DNA from: Gemmatimonadaceae bacterium
GTDB taxonomy: Bacteria > Gemmatimonadota > Gemmatimonadetes > Gemmatimonadales > Gemmatimonadaceae
Reading direction: 5' to 3'
DNA length: 64,000 bases
Assembly: GCA_036504815.1 (NCBI GenBank)
Contig: DASXUN010000004.1
Span: 1 to 64,000, forward strand
Both the position numbers and the translations under genes were made by a program. This document shows, one piece after another, positions 8,332-20,714 of this stretch. Position 1 is the first letter of the stretch, and every line of letters starts with the position of its first letter. The notes under the pieces are model-generated. The model was not told where the DNA came from, did not search any database, and worked only from the letters and a program-made list of their open reading frames with translations.

Positions 8332-8748
8332 ATGATGTCTTCCGCACGAATCGGCACCCTCGCCGTCGCCGCTCTCGCCGTGGCCGCGATGACCGGCACT
8401 GCAGCCGCCCGGCGCACCGCGCCGCCACAGGACAAGCTTTCCATTGGCGTCGAGGCCGAGCAGCTGGGGCGGAACCGCGTGAAGATCACGATCACGGGGA
8501 AGAAGTTCACCCCCGAGGGCCCGGTGTTCATCACGACGACCTCGCTGCCCGGCACGGCCACCGAGCTCGACCTCGGGCGGATTCTTGCCGACAAGGACGG
8601 CAAGATCGCGTTCAAGAAGGACGATCTCGAGTGCTCCACGCCGGTCCAGGAGGACGCCGCCCGCCCGGTCTTCGTGACGATCACCGACTCGACGACCAAC
8701 CGGAAGGCGCGCCAGCGCGTGGAAGGGACGGCCTGGCTCTGCCGGTAG
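8332..8748 (+). CDS. Small exported protein of unknown function
   Basis: A 138-residue protein with a signal peptide (positively charged start, hydrophobic run, cleavage near GTAAA). The mature part is short and beta-rich (KISIT/KVKITITGKKF type strands), with two Cys near the C terminus that could form a disulfide. I do not recognise the family; an Ig-like fold is a guess. GGAG lies nine bases before the ATG. The gene stands alone and ends facing the histidine kinase gene, with a GC hairpin (about 8752-8768) and a 9-bp tandem repeat in the 60-base convergent gap. Confidence 0.6.
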   Translation: MMSSARIGTLAVAALAVAAMTGTAAARRTAPPQDKLSIGVEAEQLGRNRVKITITGKKFTPEGPVFITTTSLPGTATELDLGRILADKDGKIAFKKDDLECSTPVQEDAARPVFVTITDSTTNRKARQRVEGTAWLCR

Positions 8749-8775
8749 CGGCGCGCGCGTTCCGCGCGCTCCCAG

Positions 8776-8802
8776 CGCACGCCCCGCACGCCCCGCACGC
8801 CC
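8776..8802. repeat. Three tandem copies of CGCACGCCC between convergent genes
   Basis: Exact 9-bp units at 8776-8784, 8785-8793 and 8794-8802, followed by a partial unit. The array ends six bases before the stop codon of the histidine kinase gene, again a repeat at a gene end. Confidence 0.8.
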
Positions 8803-8808
8803 CGCGCC

Positions 8809-11376
8809 TCACGGCGTGGCGATGGCAGTCCTTGCGGCCGCGAGCAGTTCGGCGGGACGAAACGGCTTCGCGACGAACGGGACGTTCGCCAGCACGGCTG
8901 GCGCCGCCGAGGAGCGTGCGTAGCCGGACATCAGAAGCACCCGCAAGGCCGGACGCTCCGAGAGCAGCACGGCCGCCAGTTCCATTCCACCCATGCGCGG
9001 CATGACGACGTCGGCGACGAGCAGGTCGATGCTGCCGACGAACGCCCGTGACACCCGCAGCGCATCTTCTCCGTCCGATGCGCAGAGCACGCGATAGCCG
9101 TCTCCCTTCAAAATGCGCTCGGCGACCTGCCGCAGCGCGACATCATCCTCGACGAGCAGCACGGTGCGACCGACCGCACGCGGCGCCCCGGCGAGCGCCT
9201 GCGCCAGCGTCTGCGGCGCGGGGGGAGCCGCCGCGAGCGGAAGGTAGACCTCGATGGTGGTTCCCTTCCCGGACTCGGACGACACGCGCAGCGTCCCCGC
9301 GAGCCGCATGACGATCCCGTAGACCGTCGAGAGGCCGAGTCCGGTTCCTTCGCCAACCGGCTTGGTCGTGAAGAAGGGATCGAAGATCTGGGCGCGAATC
9401 GACGGGTCGATGCCGCACCCGGTGTCGCTGATGGAGAGCACGGCGAAGCGCTCGCCGTGCAGCGATTCCTCGGGGAGCGGCGGTCCGCTGGGCCGGCCGG
9501 CGCAACGGAGGCCGATGCGCAGGACGCCACCCTCGGGCATCGCATCGCGCGCGTTGACCGCCAGGTTCATGACCACTTGCGTGATCTGCCCCTGGTCGGC
9601 GAAGAGCGGCACCGCTTCCTTGGGCAGCGCCGTCTCCACCCGAATCCGTTCGCCGACGAGGCGCCGCAACATCGTCCCCATGCTGCGCACCAGTTCGGCG
9701 GCGTCGAGATGCTGCGCCTGCACGATCTGGCGCCGGCTGAACGTGAGCAGCTGCGACGTGAGCAGCGCGGCGCGCCCGCCCGCCGAGAGCAGCTCGTCGA
9801 TCTCCTCCTCGAGCGCCTCCGGCGGCGCGCCCTCCGCCAGCCGCATGCGCGCGAGCTGCCCGGCGCCGACGATCACGGTGAGCAGGTTGTTGAAGTCGTG
9901 CGCGACCCCGCCGGCGAGCGCGCCCAGCGCCTGCATCTTCTGGGAGTGCAGGAACTGCTCCTCCAGCTGCTTGCGCGACGTGATATCGGTGACCGTCCCG
10001 ACGATGCGATGCACCACACCGTGGTCACCCGCCTGCGAGAGCCACGTCAGGCCAATCCAGCGAGAGACCTGATCGGCGCCGATCGTGCGAACTTCCAGCG
10101 CCCCCTTGCCCGCCGCGCGGCACGCCTCGGCGTAGGCGGCGGTCACCATCGCCCGATCGCGGGGATCGATGAACTGCGACGCCTGGCCAACGCTGGCCGT
10201 GGGCTGGTCCGCCTCGCGCAGGCCGATGACGGACGGGCCGTCGTGCAGCCACTCCATGCGACCACTCGGCAGGTCCACCGTGAATGTCGTGGTGCGCGAG
10301 GCGGAGAGCGCCAGCCGCAGGCGCTCCTCGCTCGCGGCGAGCGCCCGTTCCGCCTCGTTCTGCCGGGCGATCGTCTCGCGGTGCTCCTCCACCAGGTCAC
10401 GCAGGCTGGCCGTGCGCGCTTCCACGGCGCGCGACAGCCGCTCCTCGCGCCCCGCCACCAGGAAGACGAGCGCCGTCACCAGCAGCGTGATGAAGGTGAT
10501 GGCGAGCCGCAGCGGCAGCACGTGCAGTCCTTCGGTCGCGGCCCAGCCCGCGGCGGGGCCACCGCGCAGCTCCCACCTGCCGTCCCGCACGTTCACGACG
10601 AGCCGCTCGGGGTTCTGCGGCACCGGGGCGCCCGTCGTCGAGACGAGCCGGCCGCCGCGATCGTAGAGCGCGAGCGCGATGGTAGACGGCACGTCGGTGA
10701 GACCCGCTTCCGCGAGCAGCGCCCGCGTATCCACGACCAGCGCCACCTGATCCCCGCCGCCGCTCAGGAAAGGGGCGCGCACGCGTTGCCGGATGATCAG
10801 CCCGCTCTGTCCCTGCTTCAGCGGCAGCGGACCGCTGAGCACGATGCTGTCGGTGGCGGCGGCGCGCAGGAAATCCCGCACCACTTCCTGACGCGGGTCG
10901 TTGCGCAGGTCGAGGTGGAGCGCCGCCTCGTTGCCCGCCGCCGGGTAGATCAGTTCGATGCGATCGCCGCGCACGAGTTCGATGGCCCGCAAGGTGCTCC
11001 CGGCGACGACGAGACCCGCGCCAAAGGAATCGAACTCGTGGGCCAGCGTCGCGAAGTCCCGCCGCGACTGCACGAAGGCGCGGATGCCGCTGACCTGGGC
11101 CACGCGCCGTTCAATCGCGGCCGCCACGTTGTCGGCGTAGGGACGGAGGGCCGCCCGGGCGAGATCCCGCTCCTCCGCCTGCCGCACCCGTACGTTCGTC
11201 TGGTCGACGATCGCGCCAAGCGCGGCCGTGACCGCGAACGCGATCGCAACCAGACTCCAGGCGCTTCCCCTATTGCGCAGCCAGCGCACATCCGGCTCCA
11301 GGACAGGTCTTCGAACCAGCGTCGGTTCGACGCAGGCGGCGCGCCCCGTGGACAATCCGGGCCGCCCCGATGGCAT
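8809..11376 (-). CDS. Hybrid sensor histidine kinase (extracellular sensor, PAS, HisKA, HATPase, receiver)
   Basis: An 855-residue membrane sensor. A TM helix near the N terminus (SLVAIAFAVTAALGAIV) and a second near LRLAITFITLLVTALVFLVA flank a CHASE-like extracellular domain with FVQSRRDF. A PAS region and coiled segments follow. The HisKA H-box is GGVAHDFNNLLTV; the ATPase has MNLAVNARDAM, DTGCGI and GTGLGLSTVYGIV. The C-terminal receiver has VLLVEDDVALR and a phospho-acceptor Asp in LLVADVVMPRMGG. A TTG start at 11418 would overlap the hppA terminator, so the ATG at 11376 is preferred. No output partner is adjacent, so the signal and target are unknown. Confidence 0.88.
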   Translation of the reverse strand: MPSGRPGLSTGRAACVEPTLVRRPVLEPDVRWLRNRGSAWSLVAIAFAVTAALGAIVDQTNVRVRQAEERDLARAALRPYADNVAAAIERRVAQVSGIRAFVQSRRDFATLAHEFDSFGAGLVVAGSTLRAIELVRGDRIELIYPAAGNEAALHLDLRNDPRQEVVRDFLRAAATDSIVLSGPLPLKQGQSGLIIRQRVRAPFLSGGGDQVALVVDTRALLAEAGLTDVPSTIALALYDRGGRLVSTTGAPVPQNPERLVVNVRDGRWELRGGPAAGWAATEGLHVLPLRLAITFITLLVTALVFLVAGREERLSRAVEARTASLRDLVEEHRETIARQNEAERALAASEERLRLALSASRTTTFTVDLPSGRMEWLHDGPSVIGLREADQPTASVGQASQFIDPRDRAMVTAAYAEACRAAGKGALEVRTIGADQVSRWIGLTWLSQAGDHGVVHRIVGTVTDITSRKQLEEQFLHSQKMQALGALAGGVAHDFNNLLTVIVGAGQLARMRLAEGAPPEALEEEIDELLSAGGRAALLTSQLLTFSRRQIVQAQHLDAAELVRSMGTMLRRLVGERIRVETALPKEAVPLFADQGQITQVVMNLAVNARDAMPEGGVLRIGLRCAGRPSGPPLPEESLHGERFAVLSISDTGCGIDPSIRAQIFDPFFTTKPVGEGTGLGLSTVYGIVMRLAGTLRVSSESGKGTTIEVYLPLAAAPPAPQTLAQALAGAPRAVGRTVLLVEDDVALRQVAERILKGDGYRVLCASDGEDALRVSRAFVGSIDLLVADVVMPRMGGMELAAVLLSERPALRVLLMSGYARSSAAPAVLANVPFVAKPFRPAELLAAARTAIATP

Positions 11377-11398
11377 CAAGCTTACCGCGCGACGGGCC

Positions 11399-11436
11399 GA
11401 AACGAGAAGGCCCGCCAAACGCCTGGCGGGCCTTCT
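11399..11436 (-). terminator. Intrinsic terminator of the pyrophosphatase gene
   Basis: Perfect eight-base stem GGCCCGCC/GGCGGGCC (11409-11416 and 11425-11432) with an eight-base loop, flanked on the minus-strand 3' side by TTCTCGTTT. It lies 24 bases past the hppA stop codon. Confidence 0.8.
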
Positions 11437-11459
11437 CCATTACAAGGTGCTCGACTGCG

Positions 11460-14048
<2,589 letters not shown>

Positions 14049-14090
14049 GGTCCTCCAGGGACGGTTCAGAGTGCGGGTGGGGATTGGCGA

Positions 14091-14138
14091 GGGGACCGGA
14101 GTCCCCGCAAGTGCCGGATGGAGAAGCATTTCCGGCAC
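14091..14138 (-). promoter_or_regulatory. Two hairpins in the hppA 5' leader
   Basis: Proximal hairpin 14091-14106: GGGGAC/GTCCCC arms closing a TCCG loop on the minus strand, a UNCG-type tetraloop closed by C-G. Distal hairpin 14111-14138: GTGCCGGA/TCCGGCAC arms with a 12-base loop. They lie 43-90 bases upstream of the start codon. They could stabilise the leader, end recG read-through or take part in regulation. Confidence 0.5.
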
Positions 14139-14194
14139 AGCAAAGAAACATAAGGGATACCAAGGCTTTGGCGGAAGCTGGACGACGGAAGATT

Positions 14195-14338
14195 GACGGA
14201 ACGGGGAGGGGGTAGAGGCCTGGCGAGGAGCGAGGGGGTGCGGAACGAGGAGGGAGGTCTCCTGCGCGCCCAGGATCTCCCTCCTCGTTCCATGACTCTT
14301 CGCTCCTCGCTTGGCCTCTACCCCCTCCCCGTTCCGTC
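14195..14338. repeat. 62-bp-arm inverted repeat starting directly after the recG stop codon
   Basis: Left arm 14195-14256 and right arm 14277-14338 are reverse complements at 54 of 62 positions, with a 20-base loop. The right arm ends on the base next to the recG stop codon (14339-14341). Purine-rich on one strand (GGGGAGGGGGTAGAGG in the arm). No ORF, IS end or target duplication is visible. It fills most of the recG-hppA spacer. Confidence 0.9.
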
Positions 14339-16426
14339 TCAACCCACCCGAAACAGCTCCATCGCCCTCCCGTACCTCGCCGTCAGCGTCCGCTGCAACG
14401 CACGGTTCGCCGGCGCCTGCAACGCGGGGTCCGCGGCCAGCAGCCGCTCCGCCGCGGCGCGCGCCATCTCGCTCAGTTCTTCGTCCCGCACCGGGTCCGC
14501 AATCTTGAAGGCCGGCAGGCCGCTCTGCTGCTTGCCGAAGAGATCGCCCATCCCGCGCAAGCGCAGGTCGGCGCGCGCAATCGCGAAGCCGTCCTCCGTC
14601 TCGATGACGTGGCGCAGCCGTTCGCGCGACTCCGGCCCCACGTCCCCCAGCAGGATGCAGAACGACTCCTCGGCCCCCCGCCCTACCCGGCCGCGGAGCT
14701 GGTGGAGCTGCGACAACCCGAAGCGCTCCGGGTGCTCGATGACCATCACCGTCGCATTCGGCACGTCGATGCCGACCTCGATGACCGTCGTGCTCACCAG
14801 CAGGTCGATGCCGCCATCGCGGAACGAACGCATGATTGCGTCCTTCTCGTCGCTCGACAGCCGGCCGTGCAGGAGCGCGACGCGCCGGTGCTTGAAGGGA
14901 CCGGCGACCAGCGCCTCGAAGGCCGTCGTCGCCGCCTTCAGCGCGATCTTGTCGGACTCTTCAATGATCGGGTAGACGAGATACGCCTGGCGGCCGGCCG
15001 CGATCTGCACCTCGACAAACTCCATCACGCGGTCGCGCCCCGTCTCGGCGCGCAGCGCCGTCGTGATGGGCTGTCGTCCCGGGGGGCGTTCGTCGAGCAC
15101 ACTCACGTCGAGGTCGCCGTACAGCGTCAGCGCCAGCGAGCGCGGGATCGGCGTGGCCGACATCAGCAGGATGTCGGGCGCCCGCCCCTTTTCGCCAAGC
15201 GTGGCGCGCTGTTCCACGCCAAAGCGATGCTGCTCGTCGATGACGGCGAGCCCGAGGTTGGCAAAGCGCGTCCCCTCCTGCACGAGCGCGTGCGTGCCGA
15301 CCACGAGCACCGGGCCGGCCTCGGCGAGCCGGGCGGCGGCCGCCTTGCGCGCCTTGGCGCTCATCGACCCCACCACGAGCACCGGCTCCACGCCGAGCGG
15401 TGCGAGGAGCGTGCTGAAGGTGCGGAAGTGCTGTTCGGCCAGCAGTTCGGTGGGCGCCATCACCGCCGCCTGGTAACCGTTCTCCATCGCGAGGCAGCAG
15501 GCGAACAGCGCCACAATCGTCTTGCCGCTCCCGACGTCGCCCTGGAGGAGCCGGTGCATGCGCAGCGGGCTCGTCATGTCGGTGACGATCTCGCGCGTGG
15601 CGCGCACCTGCGCCCCGGTGAGCTCCCACGGGAGCGACGCTTTCAGCCGGCTCGTGAGGTCGCGCCTGTTCTCGAACGCGATGCCCTGCCGCGCCTGACG
15701 GGCGATGGCGTTGGCCCGGCGCTGCAACAATTGCACGCACAGAAGTTCGTCGTACGCCAACCGGTCGCGTCCGCTGATCGCCTCGGCCACGCTCGATGGC
15801 CGATGCACGCGTCGCAGCGCCTCCTGGATCCCAGGCAGCCCCGTCTGGCGCAGCAGGTCGCCAGGGAGGAATTCCTCGCAGGCCGGGATGAGCGCATCGA
15901 GATGCTTCTCGATGATGACGCGGATCTGCTTGAACGAGAGTCCCTCGGTGGCGGGATAGACCGCCAGTACGCGTCCTTCGGCGGTCCCGGTGTCGTCGGC
16001 GCCGAGGTTCACCCACTCGCGCGGCATCAGCTGGCGCCCGTGATAGAAGCGCACGGTGCCGCTGAGGAGGAGCACGTCGCCCTTGTTGATCGAGCGATCG
16101 AGGAACGGCTGACCCGGCCAGGAGACTTCGATGAGGCCGCTCGGATCCTGCACGACCGCCTGGAAGATCCGCAGCCCCTTTCGCGTGGGGAGGATCCCCT
16201 TGCTGATCACGCTCCCAATGACAGTGGCGTCTTCGCCGATGCGGAGCGTGCTGATGCGACGCACGGTGGACGCGTCCTCGTACCGATGCGGAATATGGAA
16301 CAGCAGGTCGCGCGCATTGAGCACGCCCAGCCGGCGGAAGGCCTCGGCACGCCGCTCCCCCACTCCCTTGAGGAAGGTGATCGGGGTGTCGAGCACCCGG
16401 GTGGGCGGGCGGTTGGCGGGCGTCAC
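14339..16426 (-). CDS. recG: ATP-dependent DNA helicase RecG
   Basis: Replication-fork reversal and Holliday junction helicase, 695 residues. The N-terminal wedge (TFLKGVGERRAEAFRRLGV) with an OB fold precedes the SF2 motor: Walker A GDVGSGKT, DEQH box AVIDEQHRFGVEQR, motif III LMSATPIPRSL, and motif VI QLRGRVGRG. The C-terminal RecG segment FKIADPVRDEEL is intact. Its ATG overlaps the ftsY stop (16423-16426). Immediately after its stop comes a long inverted repeat. Confidence 0.95.
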   Translation of the reverse strand: MTPANRPPTRVLDTPITFLKGVGERRAEAFRRLGVLNARDLLFHIPHRYEDASTVRRISTLRIGEDATVIGSVISKGILPTRKGLRIFQAVVQDPSGLIEVSWPGQPFLDRSINKGDVLLLSGTVRFYHGRQLMPREWVNLGADDTGTAEGRVLAVYPATEGLSFKQIRVIIEKHLDALIPACEEFLPGDLLRQTGLPGIQEALRRVHRPSSVAEAISGRDRLAYDELLCVQLLQRRANAIARQARQGIAFENRRDLTSRLKASLPWELTGAQVRATREIVTDMTSPLRMHRLLQGDVGSGKTIVALFACCLAMENGYQAAVMAPTELLAEQHFRTFSTLLAPLGVEPVLVVGSMSAKARKAAAARLAEAGPVLVVGTHALVQEGTRFANLGLAVIDEQHRFGVEQRATLGEKGRAPDILLMSATPIPRSLALTLYGDLDVSVLDERPPGRQPITTALRAETGRDRVMEFVEVQIAAGRQAYLVYPIIEESDKIALKAATTAFEALVAGPFKHRRVALLHGRLSSDEKDAIMRSFRDGGIDLLVSTTVIEVGIDVPNATVMVIEHPERFGLSQLHQLRGRVGRGAEESFCILLGDVGPESRERLRHVIETEDGFAIARADLRLRGMGDLFGKQQSGLPAFKIADPVRDEELSEMARAAAERLLAADPALQAPANRALQRTLTARYGRAMELFRVG

Positions 16427-17337
16427 CCCTCCACGAGGTCGTGCGCGAAGGTGGCGGCGTCGAAGTCCGCGAGGTCCCCCGCCTGCTCGCCGACACCGAC
16501 GAACTTGACCGGAACGTTGATGGCCTCGTGCACCGCGACCACGACGCCGCCGCGCGCCGTGCCGTCGAGCTTGGTGACCACGAGGCCGGTGAGCGGCACC
16601 GCCTCGGCGAAGCTCTTGGCTTGCACCACCGCGTTCTGGCCGATGGTGCCGTCGAGCACGAGCAGCGACTCGTGCGGCGCGCCTGGGAGGCGCTTGGCGA
16701 TCACGCGCGCCACCTTGCGCAGTTCCTCCATCAGCCCTGCGCTCGTGTGCAGGCGCCCGGCGGTATCGATGATCACGACGTCCACGCCGCGCATCACCGC
16801 CGCGTCGATGGCCGTGAAGGCGACCGCGGCCGGGTCACCGCCCGACTGCGCGCCGATGAAATCGCTTTCGCTGCGCTCGGCCCAGACCCGCAGCTGGTCG
16901 ATGGCGCCGGCACGGAACGTATCACCCGCCGCGACCATCACGCGCTTTCCCTGGCCCCGCAGGCGCGTTGCCAGCTTGCCGATGAACGTCGTCTTGCCGG
17001 CGCCATTGACGCCGAGGACGAGGACGACCGCCGGCGTGCTGTCGGGGAGGACGAAGGCCGGATCGCCATTGCCGGCGGTGAGCGCGGCGACGATCCCCAC
17101 CTCGAGCGCCGCAAGAAACTCCGCCTCGGTCTTGATGGCGCCGCGCTTTGCCTGGCGTTCCACTTCCGCGACCAGCCGCATCGTCACCGGCACGCCGAAG
17201 TCGGCCTCGAGAAGGAGCGTCTCGAGCTGCTCGATGGAGCCCGCGTTCACTCCCCCGCGCGCGAGGACGCCCACATCGAGCAGGGCGACGTCCTTGAGGC
17301 GCTGCCACAGGCTGCGCGTGGGCTTGAAGAGCGGCAT
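16423..17337 (-). CDS. ftsY: Signal recognition particle receptor FtsY
   Basis: SRP receptor GTPase that docks ribosome-nascent chains at the membrane. At 304 residues it has only the NG domain, without the long acidic A domain of E. coli. The N domain (LETLLLEADFGV) leads to G1 GVNGAGKTTFIGKLA, the DTFRAGAIDQL segment, G3 DTAGRLH and G4 TKLDGTARGG. It overlaps recG by four bases. Its start is nine bases from the edge of an A/T-richer heptad-like array (17352-17410) in the 200-base gap after leuB. Confidence 0.95.
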   Translation of the reverse strand: MPLFKPTRSLWQRLKDVALLDVGVLARGGVNAGSIEQLETLLLEADFGVPVTMRLVAEVERQAKRGAIKTEAEFLAALEVGIVAALTAGNGDPAFVLPDSTPAVVLVLGVNGAGKTTFIGKLATRLRGQGKRVMVAAGDTFRAGAIDQLRVWAERSESDFIGAQSGGDPAAVAFTAIDAAVMRGVDVVIIDTAGRLHTSAGLMEELRKVARVIAKRLPGAPHESLLVLDGTIGQNAVVQAKSFAEAVPLTGLVVTKLDGTARGGVVVAVHEAINVPVKFVGVGEQAGDLADFDAATFAHDLVEG

Positions 17338-17351
17338 TGGGGTTGATTGAG

Positions 17352-17410
17352 GATATGGAATGCGGATTCCGATTCAGGATCGCGAAGGCGGAATACGATT
17401 CACGATAAAG
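17352..17410 (-). repeat. Imperfect heptad-like array upstream of ftsY
   Basis: On the plus strand the units read GGAATGC, GGATTCC, GATTCA, GGATCGC, GAAGGC, GGAATAC, GATTCAC, GATAAAG, with mostly 7-base spacing. It stands out by lower GC than its surroundings. The rest of the leuB-ftsY gap (17411-17537) is GC-rich with no feature I can name, and no clear promoter. Confidence 0.4.
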
Positions 17411-17537
17411 GTACGCGCGGCGGGCGGCGCGACAAACCACCGGCGCGCGCGATCACGCGACGTGGCGTGTGGGGCGCGGCGCGACGGCGCGACGGGCGCC
17501 CCGGGGCGAGATCAGAGAGGAGCGGGCGCGGGGCCGA

Positions 17538-18626
17538 CTAGAGCCGGCGACAGATCTCCGCGCCAAGCTCCGCGGTGGTGCAAGCCGGGCCACGGCCGCT
17601 CAACAGCAGATCGGGCGTGCGCCATCCGTCTTCCAGCACCGTGCGGACGGCCTGCTCCACCGCCGACGCCTCTTGCTCTGCGTCGAGCGAATGCCGCAGC
17701 AACATGGCCGCGGAGAGTATGGCGCCCACGGGATTGGCCTTGCCCGTACCCGCGATGTCCGGCGCGGAGCCGTGAATCGGCTCGTACAACCCGGGGGTGC
17801 GGCCGTCGGCGCGCGGCAGGCCCAGCGAGGCCGACGGCAGGAGCCCGATCGACCCGGCGAGCACCGCCGCCTCGTCGGTGAGGATGTCGCCGAACAGGTT
17901 CTCGGTGACCACGACGTCGTACGACGCGGGCGCTCTCAGCAGTTGCATCGCGAACGAATCGACCAGGGCGTGCTCGAGCACGACGTCCGGGAATTCGTCG
18001 CGCATCACGCGCGTGACGGTGCGTCGCCACAATCGAGAGGTCTCGAGCACGTTGGCCTTGTCCACCGAGGTCACCCGGCGACCGCGCGTGCGCGCCAGCC
18101 GCCCGGCCACCCGCGCCACGCGCTCGATCTCGCCGGTGGTGTACGAGCAGAGGTCGGTCGCGGTCTCGCCGTCCGGACCCGGCGCGAGCGTCTTCTCGCC
18201 AAAGTAGAGGCCGCCGGTGAGTTCGCGCACAAATAGCACGTCGACTCCGCGCAACAACTCGGGTCGCAGCGGTGCGGCGTCGACCAGCGCGTCGCGCGTC
18301 GTCACCGGTCGCAGGTTGGCGAACACCTTCATGGCCGCGCGGAGCGCCAGCAGTCCCTGCTCCGGGCGCACCGGTGCCGAGGGATCGCTCCATCGGGGAC
18401 CACCCACCGCGCCGAGCAGCACCGCGTCGGCGTCCGCGACTTGCGCGCGCGTGCGAGCGGGCAGCGGATCGCCGGCGGCATCGATGCCGGCGCCACCGAC
18501 GAGGCATTCCACGAACGCGAATTCGTGCCCGAATCGGGCGGCAACGCGCTCGAGCACGCGCACCGCCTCGGCTGTCACCTCCGGACCGACGCCATCCCCA
18601 GCCAGCACCGCAATGCGCGCCCTCAC
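17538..18626 (-). CDS. leuB: 3-isopropylmalate dehydrogenase
   Basis: Oxidises and decarboxylates 3-isopropylmalate to 2-oxoisocaproate with NAD+, third step of leucine synthesis. The 362 residues fit. Visible are LAGDGVGPEV at the N terminus, LLGAVGGPRW, RELTGGLYFG, the substrate/metal segments SVDKANVLETSRLWR and VVVTENLFGDILTDEAA, and the NAD site LYEPIHGSAPDIAGTGKANP. The GTG start at 18626 overlaps the leuD stop (GTGA) and has GAGGGGG just upstream. Last gene of the ilv-leu operon. Confidence 0.95.
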   Translation of the reverse strand: MRARIAVLAGDGVGPEVTAEAVRVLERVAARFGHEFAFVECLVGGAGIDAAGDPLPARTRAQVADADAVLLGAVGGPRWSDPSAPVRPEQGLLALRAAMKVFANLRPVTTRDALVDAAPLRPELLRGVDVLFVRELTGGLYFGEKTLAPGPDGETATDLCSYTTGEIERVARVAGRLARTRGRRVTSVDKANVLETSRLWRRTVTRVMRDEFPDVVLEHALVDSFAMQLLRAPASYDVVVTENLFGDILTDEAAVLAGSIGLLPSASLGLPRADGRTPGLYEPIHGSAPDIAGTGKANPVGAILSAAMLLRHSLDAEQEASAVEQAVRTVLEDGWRTPDLLLSGRGPACTTAELGAEICRRL

Positions 18627-19270
18627 GAGGCCCCCTCGGCGACCGCACCCGTGGTCGGCGTGAAGGAGACGTGCGACGCCTCGAAGGCCGCGATGTCGGC
18701 CGCCTGCGCCAGCAGGTAGCCCAGTTCGTCCACCCCGTCCAGCAGGCAGCGCTTGGCGAACGGTTCCGTCTCGAAGCGGGCGCAGAAGATGTCGCCGATC
18801 GCGATCACGTCGTTGGCGAGATCGATTTGCAGTCGCGTGGCGTCGCGGCCCGCGGATGCGCCGCCGAGCGCCTGCACGAATTCGGCGTGCGCGTCGCCGG
18901 GCAGGCAGATGGTGAGCAACCCGTTCTTGAGCGCGTTGCTGCGGAAGATGTCGGCGAACGACGGCGCGATGACCGCGCGGAAGCCCCAGTCGAGCAGGGC
19001 CCACGGCGCGTGCTCGCGCGACGAGCCGCAGCCGAAGTTGCGCCCGGCGACGAGCACCTGCGTCTGCGCGGCATCGACGGCATTCAACGGAAAATCGGAC
19101 CGCGGCTCGCCGTGCGCGTCGTACCGCCAGTCGGCAAAGAGGTGGCGCCCCAGACCGGTGCGTTCGGTCGTGGTGAGGAAGCGCGCGGGAATGATCTGAT
19201 CGGTGTCCACGTCGTCGCGCGGCAACCACACGGCCGCGCTGTCGAGCAGGCCAAAGGGCTTGAGCGTCAC
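18623..19270 (-). CDS. leuD: 3-isopropylmalate dehydratase small subunit
   Basis: Swivel-domain partner of LeuC in isomerising 2- to 3-isopropylmalate. 215 residues with [14 protein letters not shown] near the N terminus and [19 protein letters not shown], the hallmark of the family. It overlaps leuC by ATGA and leuB by GTGA, as expected for co-translated subunits. Confidence 0.95.
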   Translation of the reverse strand: MTLKPFGLLDSAAVWLPRDDVDTDQIIPARFLTTTERTGLGRHLFADWRYDAHGEPRSDFPLNAVDAAQTQVLVAGRNFGCGSSREHAPWALLDWGFRAVIAPSFADIFRSNALKNGLLTICLPGDAHAEFVQALGGASAGRDATRLQIDLANDVIAIGDIFCARFETEPFAKRCLLDGVDELGYLLAQAADIAAFEASHVSFTPTTGAVAEGAS

Positions 19271-20714
19271 GCGATCCTCCTGGGGTCAGCCACGGCGCCT
19301 GCCACGGCGGAGGCGGCGGCCGTGAGCGGACTCGCGAGCAGCGTGCGTGCTCCCTTCCCCTGCCGGCCCTCGAAGTTGCGATTGCTGGTGCTCACCGCGT
19401 ACTGCCCCGCGCCGACCGTGTCGTCGTTCATGCCGAGGCACATCGAACAGCCGCTCTCGCGCCACTCCGCGCCCGCCGCGCGAAAGACGGCGTCGAGCCC
19501 CTCCGATTCCGCCGCGCGCTTGACGGCCTGCGATCCGGGCACCACGAGCATGCGCACGTTGGGCGCCACCTTCCGGCCCCGGAGCACCCCGGCGGCATCG
19601 CGCAGGTCACCGAGCCGCGCGTTGGTGCAGCTGCCGAGGAAGACGACGTCCACGGGGCGGCCCATCAGCGGCTTGCCCGGCTCGAGACCCATATAGGTGA
19701 GCGCGCGCTCCATCGCCGCACGGTCGCTGTGTCCGTTCGGCGTCGGCACCACGCCGTCCACGGGGATGCTCATCCCGGGATTCGTACCCCACGTGATCAT
19801 TGGAGCAAGATCGGACGCGGCGAGCGTGACGCTGCGATCATAGCGTGCGCCTTCGTCGCCCCCAAACGATTGCCAGCGGCGGAGCGCATCGTCCCACTGC
19901 GACGCGGAGGGCGCATAAGGGCGTCCGGATAGGTATTCGAAGGTCGTGTCATCGGGCGCAATCATCCCTGCCCGCGCGCCGGCCTCGATGCTCATGTTGC
20001 AGATCGTCATGCGTCCTTCCATTGCGAGCGCGCGGATGGCGCTCCCGGTGTACTCGATGACGTGCCCCGTGCCGCCACCCACGCCGATGCGCGCAATGAT
20101 GGCGAGCACGATGTCCTTGGCCGTGACGCCCGGCGCGAGCGTGCCGTCCACGCGCACCTCCATGGTGCGCGGTCGCTGTTGCAGCAGGCATTGCGTAGCC
20201 AGCACATGGCCGACTTCGGACGTGCCGATGCCGAAGGCGAGCGCGCCGAACGCCCCGTGCGTGCTGGTGTGACTGTCGCCGCAGACGACGGTCATGCCCG
20301 GTTGCGTGAGGCCCAATTCGGGACCGATGACATGCACGATGCCCCGCCGCGCGTCACCCCAGCCGAGAAGCGGCACGCCGAAGCGCGCACAGTTCTCCTC
20401 GAGCCGACGCAACTGCGCGGCCGCGCCGTCGCCGATGACCGGAAGGCCGCCGTCGGGGAGCGCCGTGGTCGGCGTGCTGTGGTCCATCGTGGCCATCGTG
20501 CGATCGGGGCGGCGTACGCGCAGGCCGCGCGCGGCCAGTTCGGCGAACGCCTGCGGCGACGTGACCTCATGCACGAGGTGCAGGTCGACATACAACGTCG
20601 ACGGCATCGCCGCGGCGCGCTCGGCGGCCGATTCGTCGGCGCCGTCGGCCTGGGCCACGGCCATCGCCGGCCGCCGCACCACGTGAGCGTCCCACACCTT
20701 TTCGAAGAGCGTCC

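Noticed and set aside
8776-8808. Possible CRISPR-like array
   Set aside because: Only three contiguous 9-bp units with no spacers and no cas genes.
14195-14338. Insertion-sequence remnant or MITE
   Set aside because: No target duplication, transposase fragment or known terminal sequence is visible; the arm is anchored to the stop codon.
14049-14342. N-terminal extension of the pyrophosphatase through the inverted repeat
   Set aside because: The frame happens to stay open, but the extension is not hydrophobic, runs through the repeat, and a strong ribosome-binding site precedes the ATG at 14048.
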